Source of the DNA: Bedellia somnulentella | Taxonomy: Eukaryota > Arthropoda > Insecta > Lepidoptera > Bedelliidae | Direction: 5' to 3' | NCBI GenBank assembly: GCA_963576735.1 | Contig: OY755177.1 | Span: forward strand, 4,774,001-4,838,000 | Length of the DNA stretch: 64,000 bases | Shown: one piece after another, positions 44,721-58,600 of the stretch | Layout of the letters: every line of letters starts with the position of its first letter | How positions within the stretch are numbered: the stretch's first letter is position 1 | Made by a program: the position numbers and the translations under genes | Notes under the pieces: generated by a model | Database searches by the model: none | What the model was told of the DNA's origin: nothing | The model's input: the letters and a program-made list of their open reading frames with translations, nothing else

Positions 44721-46541
44721 TCATAATTCTTAAAAACTAAATAAAGTTGTGGGTGCTTGTGATGTCGCTACCGCTACCAAGTAAATATAGTTCTTAAGCG
44801 TGACGTAAATTGTTATTATATCTCTATTGATGCAACTAATGCTTGTATCAGCACACTATGTTTTCGTCATTTTATGTTAAAGGACTAAGTTATCCTGGCG
44901 ATCTAAGAGGCTAAATGAATACACACACATGGTAACGCCGTTCTCTATTTGATTTAAATCTGTAAAGAAAATCCTTCGAAGATTCACACACCCATATAAT
45001 GATAACAATTTTGGTCAACATCAACATGCCCATTGTCAGTTGATTTATGAGTCAAGGCTAAGATTTTATTGATCAGATCCGTCCTTTAGAAGAAACATAA
45101 ATTAATCTGGCATGGAAATTTATGACGTTAAAAAATTAGTTTCGGATCACGCCTCCGAAACCATTATATCTCTTTTGAGTCTTTAGTAGTTTTACTTATA
45201 TCACCTGTGAAAACTGAATAACTCACTTGGGGGAACAATCGCAATCAAATCCCGAATCATATGTGAGGTTAATTTATCATGGTTGTTAACGGTGAGGGGA
45301 ATTATCATTATTAATCCACATAGTGAAGTTGGTATGAACGTTTGATTCTTTGAGTTGCCGAAAAAACAGTGGCACTTTCACACTATGCCGACACATATTT
45401 CTCTCCCTTTAACGAAAATAATGCTGTCGGAAGAATACAAACTTCCGCACAGTTGTAATTTATGCGGAGCAGACTTCTAATACCTATGTATGTATATATT
45501 AATATGCACATAAAGTACATTAAATAAGTGAAACAAACATTCACACACTACCATACCATGTATTTGAGACATGGGCAGATTATACATTTTATTTATTGTT
45601 GAAGCCTGTGGTAGACTTGTCAAAATAATATAATTAATTTTATTTATAGCAAGAAAGATAGACAGTCTCACAAAAGGTTTTTTTTTCGGCGCGCTTTATA
45701 GTAAAGTTAATGGTTTCAAATAATAAGACAGAAATGTAAATAGATTTATTTATTCAATATTACAATAGGTATAATATGCCATAATTACATAATTTAAATG
45801 GTTTATTTACAAAATATTTTATATGACGGCTTAAAGCACAATTCAATAGAAAGTTTCACCTATTAAATTAATAGTGTTTTATATAAAGGACTTAATGGGA
45901 AACCTAATTTAACAATGATTAAAGCATTAAGCACTTTCGAAGCTTTAGAACAAGAAAATAATTAACAATTCTAATGCATTACAAATTGTAAATCACATAG
46001 TTATTTGAGCACTTATGTACAATGAAAAAAGCGTTTAATATTATATAATGAAATATTTCGAATAAATAACTGCCGCACAAAATAAGCATCGAAATCAGAA
46101 TCGTTGTATTTAAAACTATATTAAAGATTTAAATTAATAACTTAAATTAAATGAGTGAACTACAATACTTATCATTAAATATTAGATTTATCGATGAATT
46201 TTTAAGTAATTTCATTTCGCCAATCCAGTACTTGCCTTTTGAGACTTTATTTACCTAAAGTCTACACAAGTGCCTTTAATTAGTAATAGTAATCCCTGAC
46301 CTGAGATTTTTAGGAAAAGTAATGGATGATGTGATATGAAAAGTAACATTAAATAATTTCTGAAAGTAAAGATCATTTTCGTTAGTTCCGATTTGATCAT
46401 CACCAATATTATATAAGAAACAGTATTCCCTCTTGTTTCGAATACCTACTAACAGATTACCGACCATGTTTTCAGAACATGAGCAGGTATCGGAAAAAAG
46501 TCTTGTGCGTTTTAGTATTACAAGTATTCCTAACTGTTAGT
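44721..46541. other. Intergenic; SINE-B scrap at 45236-45335
   Basis: It holds a short plus-strand SINE-B piece (CAATCAAATCCCGAATC, GTTAATTTATCATGGTTGTTAACGG). The left end of the Zasp66 3' UTR is probably here; several TTTATT (minus-strand AATAAA) motifs occur, for example at 46247. Confidence 0.5.
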
Positions 46542-46661
46542 CTAATATGATGATCTCCCAGAATGGTCCTCATAGTGTTGTGTCCCAGGGGGGGCACGGT
46601 AGCCGGGGTAGTTGTTGTTTAGTGCGTGTTGCGAGAAAAATGACGAATAATCCTTCTTCAC
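46542..46661 (-). CDS. Zasp66: Zasp66-like gene, alternative last exon (distal)
   Basis: On the minus strand the acceptor TCTATCACAG is followed by an open frame of 39 residues and TAG: VKKDYSSFFSQHALNNNYPG, then YRAPPGTQHYEDHSGRSSY. Its Tyr/Pro/Ser/His bias resembles the other Zasp66 exons. It is phase 0, so it can be joined to exon 4 or exon 5 in place of the exon at 48081-48293. It was not part of the obvious main transcript and is supported by frame, acceptor and composition only. Confidence 0.7.
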   Translation of the reverse strand: MKKDYSSFFSQHALNNNYPGYRAPPGTQHYEDHSGRSSY

Positions 46662-49600
46662 CTGTGATAGAATTCAAAATTGTATATAAATACTGAATAT
46701 ATAAAACGTCCTTTAATATTTTCATTGCTATATCAGTAGCTGATATTATAGAAATAGTGGATATAAAATGAATATGTAAGTACTCTTAGCTTTTGTTTTT
46801 CTTTGACTTTCAAAGAACATAGAAAGAAACATTGAGTACGTAACTTTTTACTTCATTACTATGATACAAACCTTTTTTCATTTTAGGAATAAAGGCTTAT
46901 CAATTGGAAAATATTGATATGATTGCAATTACTAGAAAAGGTATGATACATAGCTGAAATAGTTAAGTCGACTGCTTTATGATATGAATGAGCTGAATTC
47001 AGTTTTATTAATTATGCGGTGAAAGAATGTAGCGCACGTTTTTGATATAGTTAATATTTATGAAAATTGGTACGATCATATTTTAATGCTCTAAGTTTGA
47101 TAGGTACTCTCATAAATGAAGGACATTCTGTGAGTATTAATAAATGCAAAGAAATTTTAAAATCTTAATAACAAAGACGGTAAATTATTGATTTATCATT
47201 CCATGAAAATGCTCACTAATGTAGAAGTAGATAGTCGCAGAATGCAAAGCTGGACTAAACAGCTAATAGAGAATAAGTTCAGTAACCGAAGAGTTGTTAG
47301 TTTCCACACTGACGTCACTTACAACTCTCGATATATAAAGTCCGGCAAGTACGGACGCGGCGAGCCGAACGCCTACGCTTCGTGTAACGTGACTAATTCA
47401 GCCAGCGTATATTGAGGTGGCTAAAACAAACAGGCGTTTTTATGAAACCACTGCATATTTACGTTGAGTATTTAAAGTTTTGCTCGTACCTAGTTGGCAA
47501 TAAAATGTTATAAGATTTATACAGTGGTCGATTTAATACTATCTTTTTTATAACGCCTCGCTTTTATTCTGATTTTTATGATCTACTCTACAAAACTTTT
47601 AGTTTTTTTTTAACAAGCCGTATTAAATGGAGCATCGAATGCTTATTTATAGCATGCGTTGTGTAGTTAGTATTCGGTGTAGAATTGGTGACGGCCTGGT
47701 ACCTTGCGGGGACGGCACGCGGGCCCCCGGGCCAGTTGCCTTCGGGCTTCGTTCTCGGCTTCTACGGCCTCCTTTACCGATTGTGGGGGCCACTTCTGGT
47801 CTCCACGCATGTTTACGCCTCCTGTGTATTAAAAACTGATTGTAATTAGTTGATCTGAAGACACTGTAGCTGTAGTAGCAACAGTTGCTCAATAGTATTG
47901 TATGACTTTCTGCCAACCCGCACTTGGCCACCTAGGCGGACTATATCCCATTCAGGGTATCCTGGGAAGGCTTAGGGACATTAGGGGATGTGATGAAAAA
48001 CAAATATATCTACTTATTTAATACTACTACTACGTAATTCTACATATTTAATTCGATAATTTTAACTATAATTTCTTAAACTAAAATCCAAACAGACCTC
48101 CGTACGACGCGGTAGCAGGTTGGCTCGCGAAGACTGGCGAGGGTTTCTGATGCACAGGCTGTTGCGGCCGCAAGGTGATGGTGGACGGCGGCGGCTCGTA
48201 CACCCTGGGCTGGTATGCTGGTTCACTCAGTGGAGAGTGTTGCTGGGGAGAGTACGCCGGTTGTGATCCAGGGTAGGTTGGTTGGGAGTACGCCTAGAAA
48301 AATATATTAAAGATTTTGGTTTGGAATGGATAGTAACTTTAAGGTAGAGTCAAATGTTTGCTTTAAAGCAAATAAGTTATGATTATGAAACAAATGGTAC
48401 AAAGGTTATTAATACAACACAGCAACCTTTTACATTTACGTATCGAACTACCAATTTGAATGTTGGAGTTTTGGTTTGGAAGGGAAAATGAAATGCTCTT
48501 TAAACAAATAGGTTATGAAGTGAATTGTACAAATGTTATCATACAAAACAAAACTTTTATACACGTGAAATTAACTACAATTTTAAAACTGAAATGGTAG
48601 GTCACGTTTCACGTTCACGTTCATGTTTTTCTTTTTGACAGTATTTTTTGGTATTTTTACAGTGTTAGGTAAAAAAAGTAGTTGGATGAGCATTTTGGTT
48701 GCGGATTCGTATAATCTATATTTACTTACTTATTTTACCTCACCTACTTTGAAGTTATGATATGAGTGTACTCGTATACTCGTAAACTCCTATTTTATGT
48801 AAATGTATCGTCGAGTTATCTATCCATAAACAATTTATCATTATTCTTACAGGATGGTAAAGACTGTCTCCTTTGTTCTTATCATGTATTATTTATTGTT
48901 GTTACGGTGATGCTGCATGAAAAGTCATAATAATATGATTCGGGTCTCCAAAGCAAAAAATGTTACGAACAAAACTTAATAAAATATAAACTTTATAATT
49001 ATTTCATTCATTATAAATTTGGTGATACAACTGACTCTAGTATTTTAGCACAGCAACGTAACCTTAACCAATTTAGATACGATTCCAGGTAAAGAAATAA
49101 AGTTAAAAAGATTGTGTTAGTAAAATACCATAGTAATCTATATAAATATAGATTTTTAGTTTGCAAATATTATTTTAATACATTCCAAAAAAGGGAATTC
49201 ACACCATGCTTGACTCAACGTTTGAAAGAATACGTGTGTGGCAAAAAGAAGTCAAAATTGAAATTTAAGAAGGCACATTGTTATCCAAAGTTTAAAAAGT
49301 TAAATTTTATGATCATATAAGAGACACTGGCGTTTGTAAGCACACAGAAGTGAAGTGGCCCTAGCTAAGACAAAACCTTGGTTAATCACACTAGGTTTCC
49401 TTCACTACCTGATTGGGTATAGTAGGTGAAACAGGTGCCCAACGACTGCTTGGTGGTTTGTAAGGCTGTGGGGCCCCTGGAGACAAAGGCCCTTGCCTGT
49501 AAGGGGCTTGGGGTGTCGGGGATGCGGTCACACCGGGACCAAAGGGAATTAACTTGCTTAGTCCTGTAGCCTCTTGACGCTTGCCTTCACAGGTTGCTGA

Positions 49601-52600
49601 TTGAGGAGGATTCAGGTATAATTGAGATGGAGATTGGTACTGTTGGGAAGGCGTTTGGTATTGCTGGGAAGTTGGGTACTGTTGGGAAGGCGGCTTGTAC
49701 GTTTGGGAAGGAGCTTGGTACTGTTGGGAAGGTGCTTGGTATTGTTGAGAAGGTGCTTGGTACTGTTGGGCAGGAGCTTGGTATTGCTGGGAAGGTGCCT
49801 TGTACTGTGTTTGAGGTTGCTGCGGCTCAGGCTGCTGAGGAGATTGTGGCGCGTTGGACGCAGGATTTTGCTGTGAGGATATTAAAAAATATTGATACGT
49901 CTATATTTTGCTCATATACAAAGCCACTTTTGTGCAATATCAATAAGTGCAAACAAGTTATAGGGAAAGTTAGGATACCTGTTGATGGTAGCCGTTGCTT
50001 TCTGGCGTAGGTGGCCACACCACTTTTCTGCGACCTGAAAAAAGCAAAACACTTTATATTGAGTCTTATTAATAGCTCATTAGATACCAGAAAAATGATA
50101 AACTGGATGATTTAAATACGACAGCACACGACTACAATCAATTACATTTATCGGCGCAGAATCTTCAGACTTTCTTTGAATACTTTTATGCATGTGTTCA
50201 TTAGCGTTCGTTATTTTATTTTTATCAGATCTTAGTCAGTTCTTGAATATTTTTCATGTAATTGTCTTAAATTAACAGGCAATATTATTTGAAGATTAGC
50301 TGTATCTTTGATGATATTATTTACTATAGCATCGAATTAGTTTGGCTCACCTCTTTGTTGGGCAGTAGCCAACGATGGAGACAAAAAATAAAAAGTTTGT
50401 GTGAAATTCCGTTGCGTAAACTAAAAGATAACATGGTTATTGATGAGTGAGTGAGTTATTAGCTGTGTAGTGTCAGCTTAGAATAACACTACCCCATTTC
50501 TGCCGGTGGGTGTACGTAAGAGGCGACTAACGGTGTTGGGGCTTTTAAGGGATTTTTGGGCGATGCGGTTGGAGACCCATCACCAACAACCTTTATTTTG
50601 CCATCTTTTCCCCACTCAACTTTCCAAAAGTGGCTGAGGAACTTCTAGTTCCTTAGCTCTGGCTACCCCTTCTTGGGATTAATAGCCGTGAGTATATGTA
50701 TGTTATTGATGAGTAATGATAAAACTCCATTGTTAGGTAAATGTGTCCAGTAATGTTTTTTAGTTAACAATTTGTTTTGGGTCATGCTTTTAATTATATA
50801 TATTATCTTCATCAAATTTTACATGGACATATTACATGTTTCAACTTTCAACAGCATTTGCATGTAAACGTTGTAATTAAACTCACAAAAAACCTTAAAC
50901 CCTAAATAATCGTAACCAGAGCTTCAGTTTTGAGAATTAATTAGCCACTTTCGTTATTTCAGTGGGAAAAAGATTGTAATATAAAGGATGGTCGATTTCG
51001 GAAGAATAATATTCTAAGTTAGGTTAATCAGCTGAAGCGATTCTTATAAAATGTATATTTTTCGTAAGTTTCAGCATAAGAAGTAATCAATTTTTGGTAT
51101 ACTGATGAGGTTTTTCCACCTTAAATTTGTAAAAATAGCAAAGTTGGTCGGTTCAGTAAGCAATCAATAAAATTCTGTAAATTAATTCGTTATTAAATAA
51201 TGTCATAATCGTTTTAAATAAAACGTCGTAATGTTCACAGTTACAGTTAAATTTGAGATAACTTTTTTTATCATTTCACTGGCATTGTCACGGTGTAAGT
51301 TTCGAAAAAGATAGCCAGAGGTTTAAAATCAACTACCTGTAATACCCATAGGTAGCCTAAATAAATTAAATTGTTTTATCGTTCATTATTTATCTGTTAC
51401 TGCAAAAGGTAACTCCGATAGTCTTCGATAATTTAAAGCTAGTTAAAGTAAACCGTTTGATTTGATGTTAAACTTCTATTTTATCGTTTGTTTTTAAAAT
51501 GAATATTACGGGCTGGATTGTTCTGTCTGAGACTCATAAACTCACTGCTATAATCCCAATAATGAGAAACCCGCAGCTTCAAAGAGAATGATTTTTTAAG
51601 TTATTTTTATAAATAAGTGGGGAAAGGATTGTAAAATAAAAATTGGTGATGAATCTCCAGCCCCATTAACTAACAGTCACTCAAAAATTAGTACCCAACA
51701 CCTTTAGTATATATAATTTTATAAGTTCTATATGTCTATTATATAATATTATAAATATCGTCAAGTTAGTATTCCATGATACAAGTCTTACTTAGTTTGG
51801 GGCTTACTTAATCTGGGCAAAATATGTCCATATATTTATTATTTGGGCGATGTGGTTGGCGACCCGTCACCAAAAACATTTATTATTACCATCTTTTCCC
51901 CAATCAACTTCTAAAAGTGGCTGAGGAATTTCTCACTCCAAAGCTCTGGCTACCCCGTTAAGGGATTTATAGCCGTGAGTATATGAATGAATGAATGAAT
52001 TTATTATTATTATTATTATTTAGTGGTTTAGTAGTATGCTATCCACGGGATGTGATAGGTTTGTAAATCCCAATGCTTATATTATTGGGTTTAAGTCATG
52101 AGGTGAAAATCTAACTGTTGTTTGAATTGTGGTGTCCTGGTTAGTAATTTAACTGTGCGATTAAATCATTTTACAATATAAAGCAGCATGTAAAAAATGC
52201 AGAAAATAAAACACAGTTGTTATAGTCAAAGATTTGGGGAGAAAATCACATTCTATCGCTTGTTAGCTAGTTAGATAAATTCTTGTGATAAAGACACCTT
52301 TATCACAAGAACTCGTAATAGTCGTCAAATATAGTTGGTTAGGGTGTGTACCCAAGGCGATAATATATGACCGAAGACCGAAAGTACATTAATATCAACA
52401 TAATTATTGAATTCCGTTTAATTTTTTACAAATCCGAAATAATAGGAAGTATTTGTCTGATCATAGTCATTACATATTGTGTTAAAAACGGTTAGGGACA
52501 TATACCGATAACAAATAAATCGAATATCCCGACACTTCTTCTCGTTCCGGAAAATCCTCACTTTCACAAATACCGCGAAAATTATATAGACTAAAAATCC

Positions 52601-55600
52601 TTACTGTCAAAATGCAATGGTGAATGCGCGCGCGGTTCGCGGTCCGAAATGCGTTTGAGCACTTGGCTCGCAGCGAAATATCACAGGTGATCGCATCATG
52701 TAAAATTATATTTTTGGAACGTTATTTTCGCTTGTCCTGTTCCTCGATGAGAGGTGCAATTGCGAATTCGCCTCACCTCCCACGATACGCTGTGAAATTT
52801 GTCTTCACGGCCGTTCCAGACGTTAGTGGTCTGGATATAGAAAGTTGGGTTGATATATGCAACCTTGATGGCTCGTGATAAAAAGTTCGACCAAGAATGA
52901 GGAAGGCATATGGGGTAATCAAATACCAGGTCTACATTTTGGGTTCTTTATGTCTTCTCGATTAATTTTAAATTATGATTAATTTATCATGATTATTTTA
53001 GTCTGCAATAAGAAATAAAATCGTGATGAAAGCAACATTTTAAAGCCATGTTAATATTTTATCTCAGCTTTTTTCTATGCGTTTTATTGCAAAAGCAGAA
53101 CCATCGTTAACAATATGATTCTTGAGCAAAAAGCAAATTAACGCAAAGAACTGCATTTTTATGTTGATGAATGTCATAACATTTAATAAATCGATTGAGT
53201 TACACATAATTAACTAGCGATGCAGCCGTTTCGTCTGGCTCTGGTATATTCTATTACTTTGTTGCAATTTAGTTATTTTCAGCCAAACGCATGAAATAGC
53301 AGATTCGCTAAATATTAGTCATTCGGCATTCTCCGCCGCAAACACAGCTATTTTCAGACAGTGTCTAACATATTCCTAATACATCATCAGATTTGTATAT
53401 TCATCCGCGTTAAATTACATAATGAAATAATGTTTATTGAATCAGATAATTTCCATCATGTGTCTGGTATAATAATTGAAGTATGTGGGGGTGAGTATAA
53501 GTAATAGTTCGTAGGCACTACAGGAAATTTGAGTTGGAATGATCAGCATTTTACGTCAAGACAATATTTAGACAAATTGAATAACACAGTATCATGGCAG
53601 TTTGCGCAAGTGTTGTTATATGCTCTCAATTATACATGTCCATCATAAAAAATATATTTATAATTTTGTTAATCTATATTTTATTTTGACACAAAAACAA
53701 CCTACCAATTAATTAACATCAATACCCAACCACAACGAACCAGACCAAAAGAAATTAACAACTCAATTCTCTCCATGCAAAAGACATATCGATTATTCAT
53801 AGTTTCTCGTGTCAAGAGCACATTAAAAACGTAATCGTCGGCCCATACTCTGAAACAGATTAATAGGGCATAAACAGTTGCAATAGATGGTAATGTGATG
53901 GTCTGTGCTTGCGTTCAATCATGTCACCCGATCAAGCGTGATCTTCATCGATTACTCGTCTAATAAGCGATTAGGATTAAACTGAGACATATGATTAGCG
54001 GTTGTAAGTTATAGAGACTAGAAAAACATGGTTGTCTACAAAGATCAGACATGCTGCAAATCCGCTGCGTACGCTGATAATTAGTATTAAACTTTATTTG
54101 TTTACTAATTAAAAAAAATACTAGCTTCTATTACTACTTATCAAACATACATACATACATACATATACTCACGGCTATAAATCCCTAGATGGGGTAGCCA
54201 GAGCTAAGAAATCAGAAATTCCTCAGCCACTTTTGGAAAGTTAAGTGGGGAAAAGATGGTAAAATAAAGGTTATCAAACACTTAAATTAATAAAAAAGTG
54301 GCTCACGATTTTTTTATTCCTTAACTCTGACTACCCCCTCTAGGGATTTAAAGCCGTGAGTATATGTTTTAAAACAGAATACGTTGCAAATAAAGAGGCT
54401 GTGTTTGAAATTTTCATTGTTCACATTTGTTATTATAAGGTGATGAGTTTTCAACCATATCACCCAAAAACAAAAAAAATATATCCTTAGTCACATTTAA
54501 AGACATGGAACAGATGGGGAAGTGCAATTTGAATCCAACGCGACGGACACTTCTATACTATATAATTTTAGACTATAGTGGTCATTTAGTTTCATTGACA
54601 TTAGCGGACTACAAAACAAAATGTTCGGTAACGTTACAAGAATAGATTAGTCGTAAAACAAACGTCTCTTGTTATTTGTTTTACGATATGACGTCTTTTT
54701 GCAATTACTGAGCAAATTCGACAATGCGGATTCTATTCAGAAAAACTTTGGTGATCATAGGGTTTCCTTAACAGTTTCTTTCGGTATTCTACCTAATATT
54801 AAGAAGATTATTTTGAAGAGAGCACTTGCAATCTTGCAAATTAGCTTCCTCCTGAATCGAATAGCGATGCCTACCTTGTAAACGTTAAAATAAAGGTATT
54901 CTTATGAAGCTTTCTAACTAAAAAAAATTATTACAAAATATTATGTATTATCTTGTTTTTAAAGAAGAACCAAATATCACGTAGTGAGATATCTGTCTGC
55001 ACCAAATAAAAACAATAATGCCGTCACTTGTAAATAACCCTCCACAGAGTCGGTAGTGTAGCAAAATATTGAAACTGAAAAAACACTTCTACAAATTCAA
55101 GAGTACATACCTCCAACATAATCCGTCATTATCACCAGTTTTTGAACGCTTAAAAGAGTGATTATTCCTTCGATGTTTTGTACTAACTAAAACTACTAGA
55201 AAATGAAGACACATCTTCCCGAAAACACAAAAGCAGAGTGCCAACTTCCTTGACTAATTGAAACTATGTAGGTGATAGTGACGAGCATGATTGACATCGC
55301 AGAAGGGAGTGACCAGCCAATGATCTTAGACAGGTATAATACTTGGTTTGTCTTTATACAAAATGAAATATATGGACGCCATGTCTAGCCAGTTTTCCAG
55401 ATACAGGAAAAACGAAGCATGAATTACAAAGGCGAATTCGAGAGGTATGTCAGGATCGTAGAAAGTGGCGATTATAGCCACTGCCTACGCCTTTGGCGTG
55501 AGTATATGCATTGTGTCATATTCTCAATATATAATTTAATTTGATTGGTTGGCTCTGGTCATCAGTATTTACGCACCTATCCTATAAGTGGTATGAAATG

Positions 55601-58600
55601 TAGAATGCGTAGTGTAGTGCAGATATTTAGATTTTTAAACAGTTGTTTAATTGTAGATTGTGATAACTCAGTGGGTACAACACCGCTTATCGTGGAGACG
55701 ACGAGGGTTGAAATCCCGGGTCGGGCCTACACCAATTTGTTTTTTCTAAAGACATATGTGTGGTTAATTTATCACGATTGTTAACGGACAGGGAAAACAT
55801 GCATCGTTAGAAAACCCACATGGCTAAGTTGTACTTTGTCATATGACAGTGTAATCATATAAAGCGGTGATAGGCCTGCCCCCAACGTGAGTACGCTGTC
55901 CAGGCAAAACGTCGGTACTCTAAACACCAGGTGACAATGTCACGTGATGTTCAGAAGAATTAGTACCTCAGCCAACCCCTTCGGAGCTTAACGGCGTGAA
56001 CGTTTGAGTTTTGTTTTGTTTTGTGTTGTTTTTGCAACAGTTGAAATTTGACAATCACATACTTATAATAAGGGTAATATATCGTATATTTTTTACTCGC
56101 CTGCGCTGAGTCAGAAGGAAGTAATGGTACTTTGCTATTCGATGATGCCACTATCTCGGTTTCAAATAGTTTGACGATTATTTCAAGATGGATGACGCGA
56201 CTCGATGTCAATTCAAGAACGCATGAATCACTGCGTCTAAGATTTAGTTGGAATTAGGTCAAGATTAATATACCTCACTAACACTACTATTGAACAAGGA
56301 ATAGATACAAATTAATAAATTCATTATTTTTATAAATTTAATTCATAAATATGAAATAATCCATTCCTACGTTTAATAATAGGTACATACATTTTTAACT
56401 AAACTATCGAAACATTGTTGTACAAAAAACGAACACTAACTAGTATGTTTTTTAAATTACCTTTTTATTTAGAAAAGGCCACATGACGTTAATTTAAGTA
56501 AGGCGCATTTAACCCACCAAATTTTATAAAATAGTTCCAGCACCGTTTCTTAAAATTTGAAGAAAGATGACGTGTGAAATCACTAGTCAAAGGCTATTTA
56601 CACTGCAACAAACAAATACAACAAAGCTGTCTATTCTACCAGGCTTGGCTGGTACCTTTGGTCGCTACCATAAACTCTGAGTAAATGTTGCCAGTTGTAT
56701 TCAGCTGTCCATCCCAGGACCGCGCAGAACGCATCCTGCTGGTCTGTGGAGGCCAGTACCGGTCCAACCGATGGTCTGCATGCACTAGCGTCTCCAAGAT
56801 CGCCTTCACTTGGCTTTCGTCTAACTCTGGCAAAGCAATACTCGGTTTTACTTGCATTAGTAAGCTGGGAATTTAAACGGGGAACTGTGTTCTATATTCA
56901 AAAATAGAATATTCAAAAGTTACAAAACCATGCTAAAAAAAATATTGGAAAAGAAGTTCAGAAAAGAGGTTCTATACAAGTTGAAAAAGGTATAGAACAA
57001 GAAATATAGTTTATAATTTGAACTCACTAGGGTAACCGTTGCGATTGCGCTCCTCTTCCTCTAGCATGCGCAGTACTGCTGAGTTTGCCAGGTTTCCAGG
57101 TTTGTCTGTGTTAGGGTTTGAGAAGTCAATCCTGTGGACAATAAGTTGATAAATTGGTTTTATTTAGAAACAAAAGAAATTTGCAGAATTTTTAACGATC
57201 TTCCAGGCATCGTTGACAATAAAACAACTTTAAAAGGAAAGTGTGCGTATTCTAAACACCAAGTGACCACAATGTCAGGTGATGTTTAGAAGAAGCCCTT
57301 CGGGGATACAACTCGTGAACGTTTGAGTCCAGAGTCTTGTTGTTGATATTGAAACAGAGGCAATACGTACACAAGAAATATTATACAACGCCATTAGCTC
57401 CCATTGGGGGGACCAGAGACTATCAAACACCACTTTGTATGATCTTGGCAAACCTGTTCAGCTGCATTTACACACATCAATAGAAAGGAAAGTGTTCTAT
57501 TATGTACGTACATATAGTACGTATATATACACATAGATAAATAAATTATCTTGTAACTCAAAATAAAGCAGGATGGCCACAAATGCATGGCACCTGGTCC
57601 CAGCACCAAAGGTTATTTTTGTACAATAAAAATAACTAAAGCGCTTGTCATAAATTGCTGCCGTTTTTGAGAAAGATTACTTTTTAAAGTTTTTTTTGAC
57701 AAGACTGTTCGTCATGTTTGTTCCATGTTTTTGATATATTTTCGATTTAATTATGACAATTTATTGCAAACTCAGACAGTTTTTACAATGTCGCTTCAGC
57801 ATTGAGATGTTTTAAGTATAACATAATTACTAAGTTACACCAGAAACATGAATTACCATAATTTCACATAATTAACGAAATCAAGAGTTTCAATAAAACT
57901 GTACATTAAAATTGGCAGCTCTAACAAGATTGCTCCCATAGTCTTTTTTTCTACACTAACAGGGCTTTAGAATGATATATGATTGAGCATGGGGACCAAA
58001 ATGCCCATCCTCCTTTGGTCGCGTAAATATATAATTGTAATAAATATATTTCTAGGATTATAAACGATTGATCCCTTTAACGGAGGATGCGTTGCGTTCT
58101 TATGAATATTTTTATCCTTTAAAATTTGTTTTTTTTAAATTGAATTTATATTTTTAATTAATTAATATTTCAATATGTCAGACATATTGAAATATTAATC
58201 TATGGCGTTTTTTTAAATATTTTACGATTTCGACTTATAGGTATTTGTACAATTTTGATTCACGAAAAAACCAACTTGCATTTCAAATTCAGAACACTTT
58301 CGAATGATAAGATAACACCATACTGGGATAGTATAAAACATTGCGAAATTGCTAGAAACTATCAAAGAATTTGAACACAATTGTAATCTTGTTGTAGAGA
58401 AAGTGAACATCAGAACAATGCTAAAGTTTTTGTTACAGCAGTGTGCAGAATAGTCATGGGAAAATTTGTTTGAAGAAAGTAATAATACTATGGAAAATGT
58501 ATGCTTAAGAACAATTATTTTTATTTTTTTTCCCGATTGTTTCAGAAAGAGGGTTGTGTTTGTACCCTAGTATTTTAATTAACAATTCCTGTCCCTGTTT

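Larger units (their letters stand above)
50704..56655 (-). other. Zasp66-like intron 3 (about 6.6 kb in full)
   Basis: It contains SINE-A and SINE-B copies and long unique tracts (52380-54130) that hold no exon I can support. The GC-richer, CpG-containing patch at 52540-52700 could be a promoter or enhancer. A perfect 14-bp hairpin with a 4-base loop lies at 52280-52311. Confidence 0.5.

Noticed and set aside
47627..47931. ORFs in a GC-rich patch
   Set aside because: Transposon-like debris with a SINE-E-like end; no recognised protein.
49622..49876. Leu/Arg/Gly-rich plus-strand ORF
   Set aside because: It is the antisense shadow of the YQAPSQQ repeat exon.
52624..52878. 84-codon plus-strand ORF beginning MRARFAV
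   Set aside because: No recognisable domain or flanking splice sites; it overlaps a CpG-rich patch that more likely has a regulatory role.
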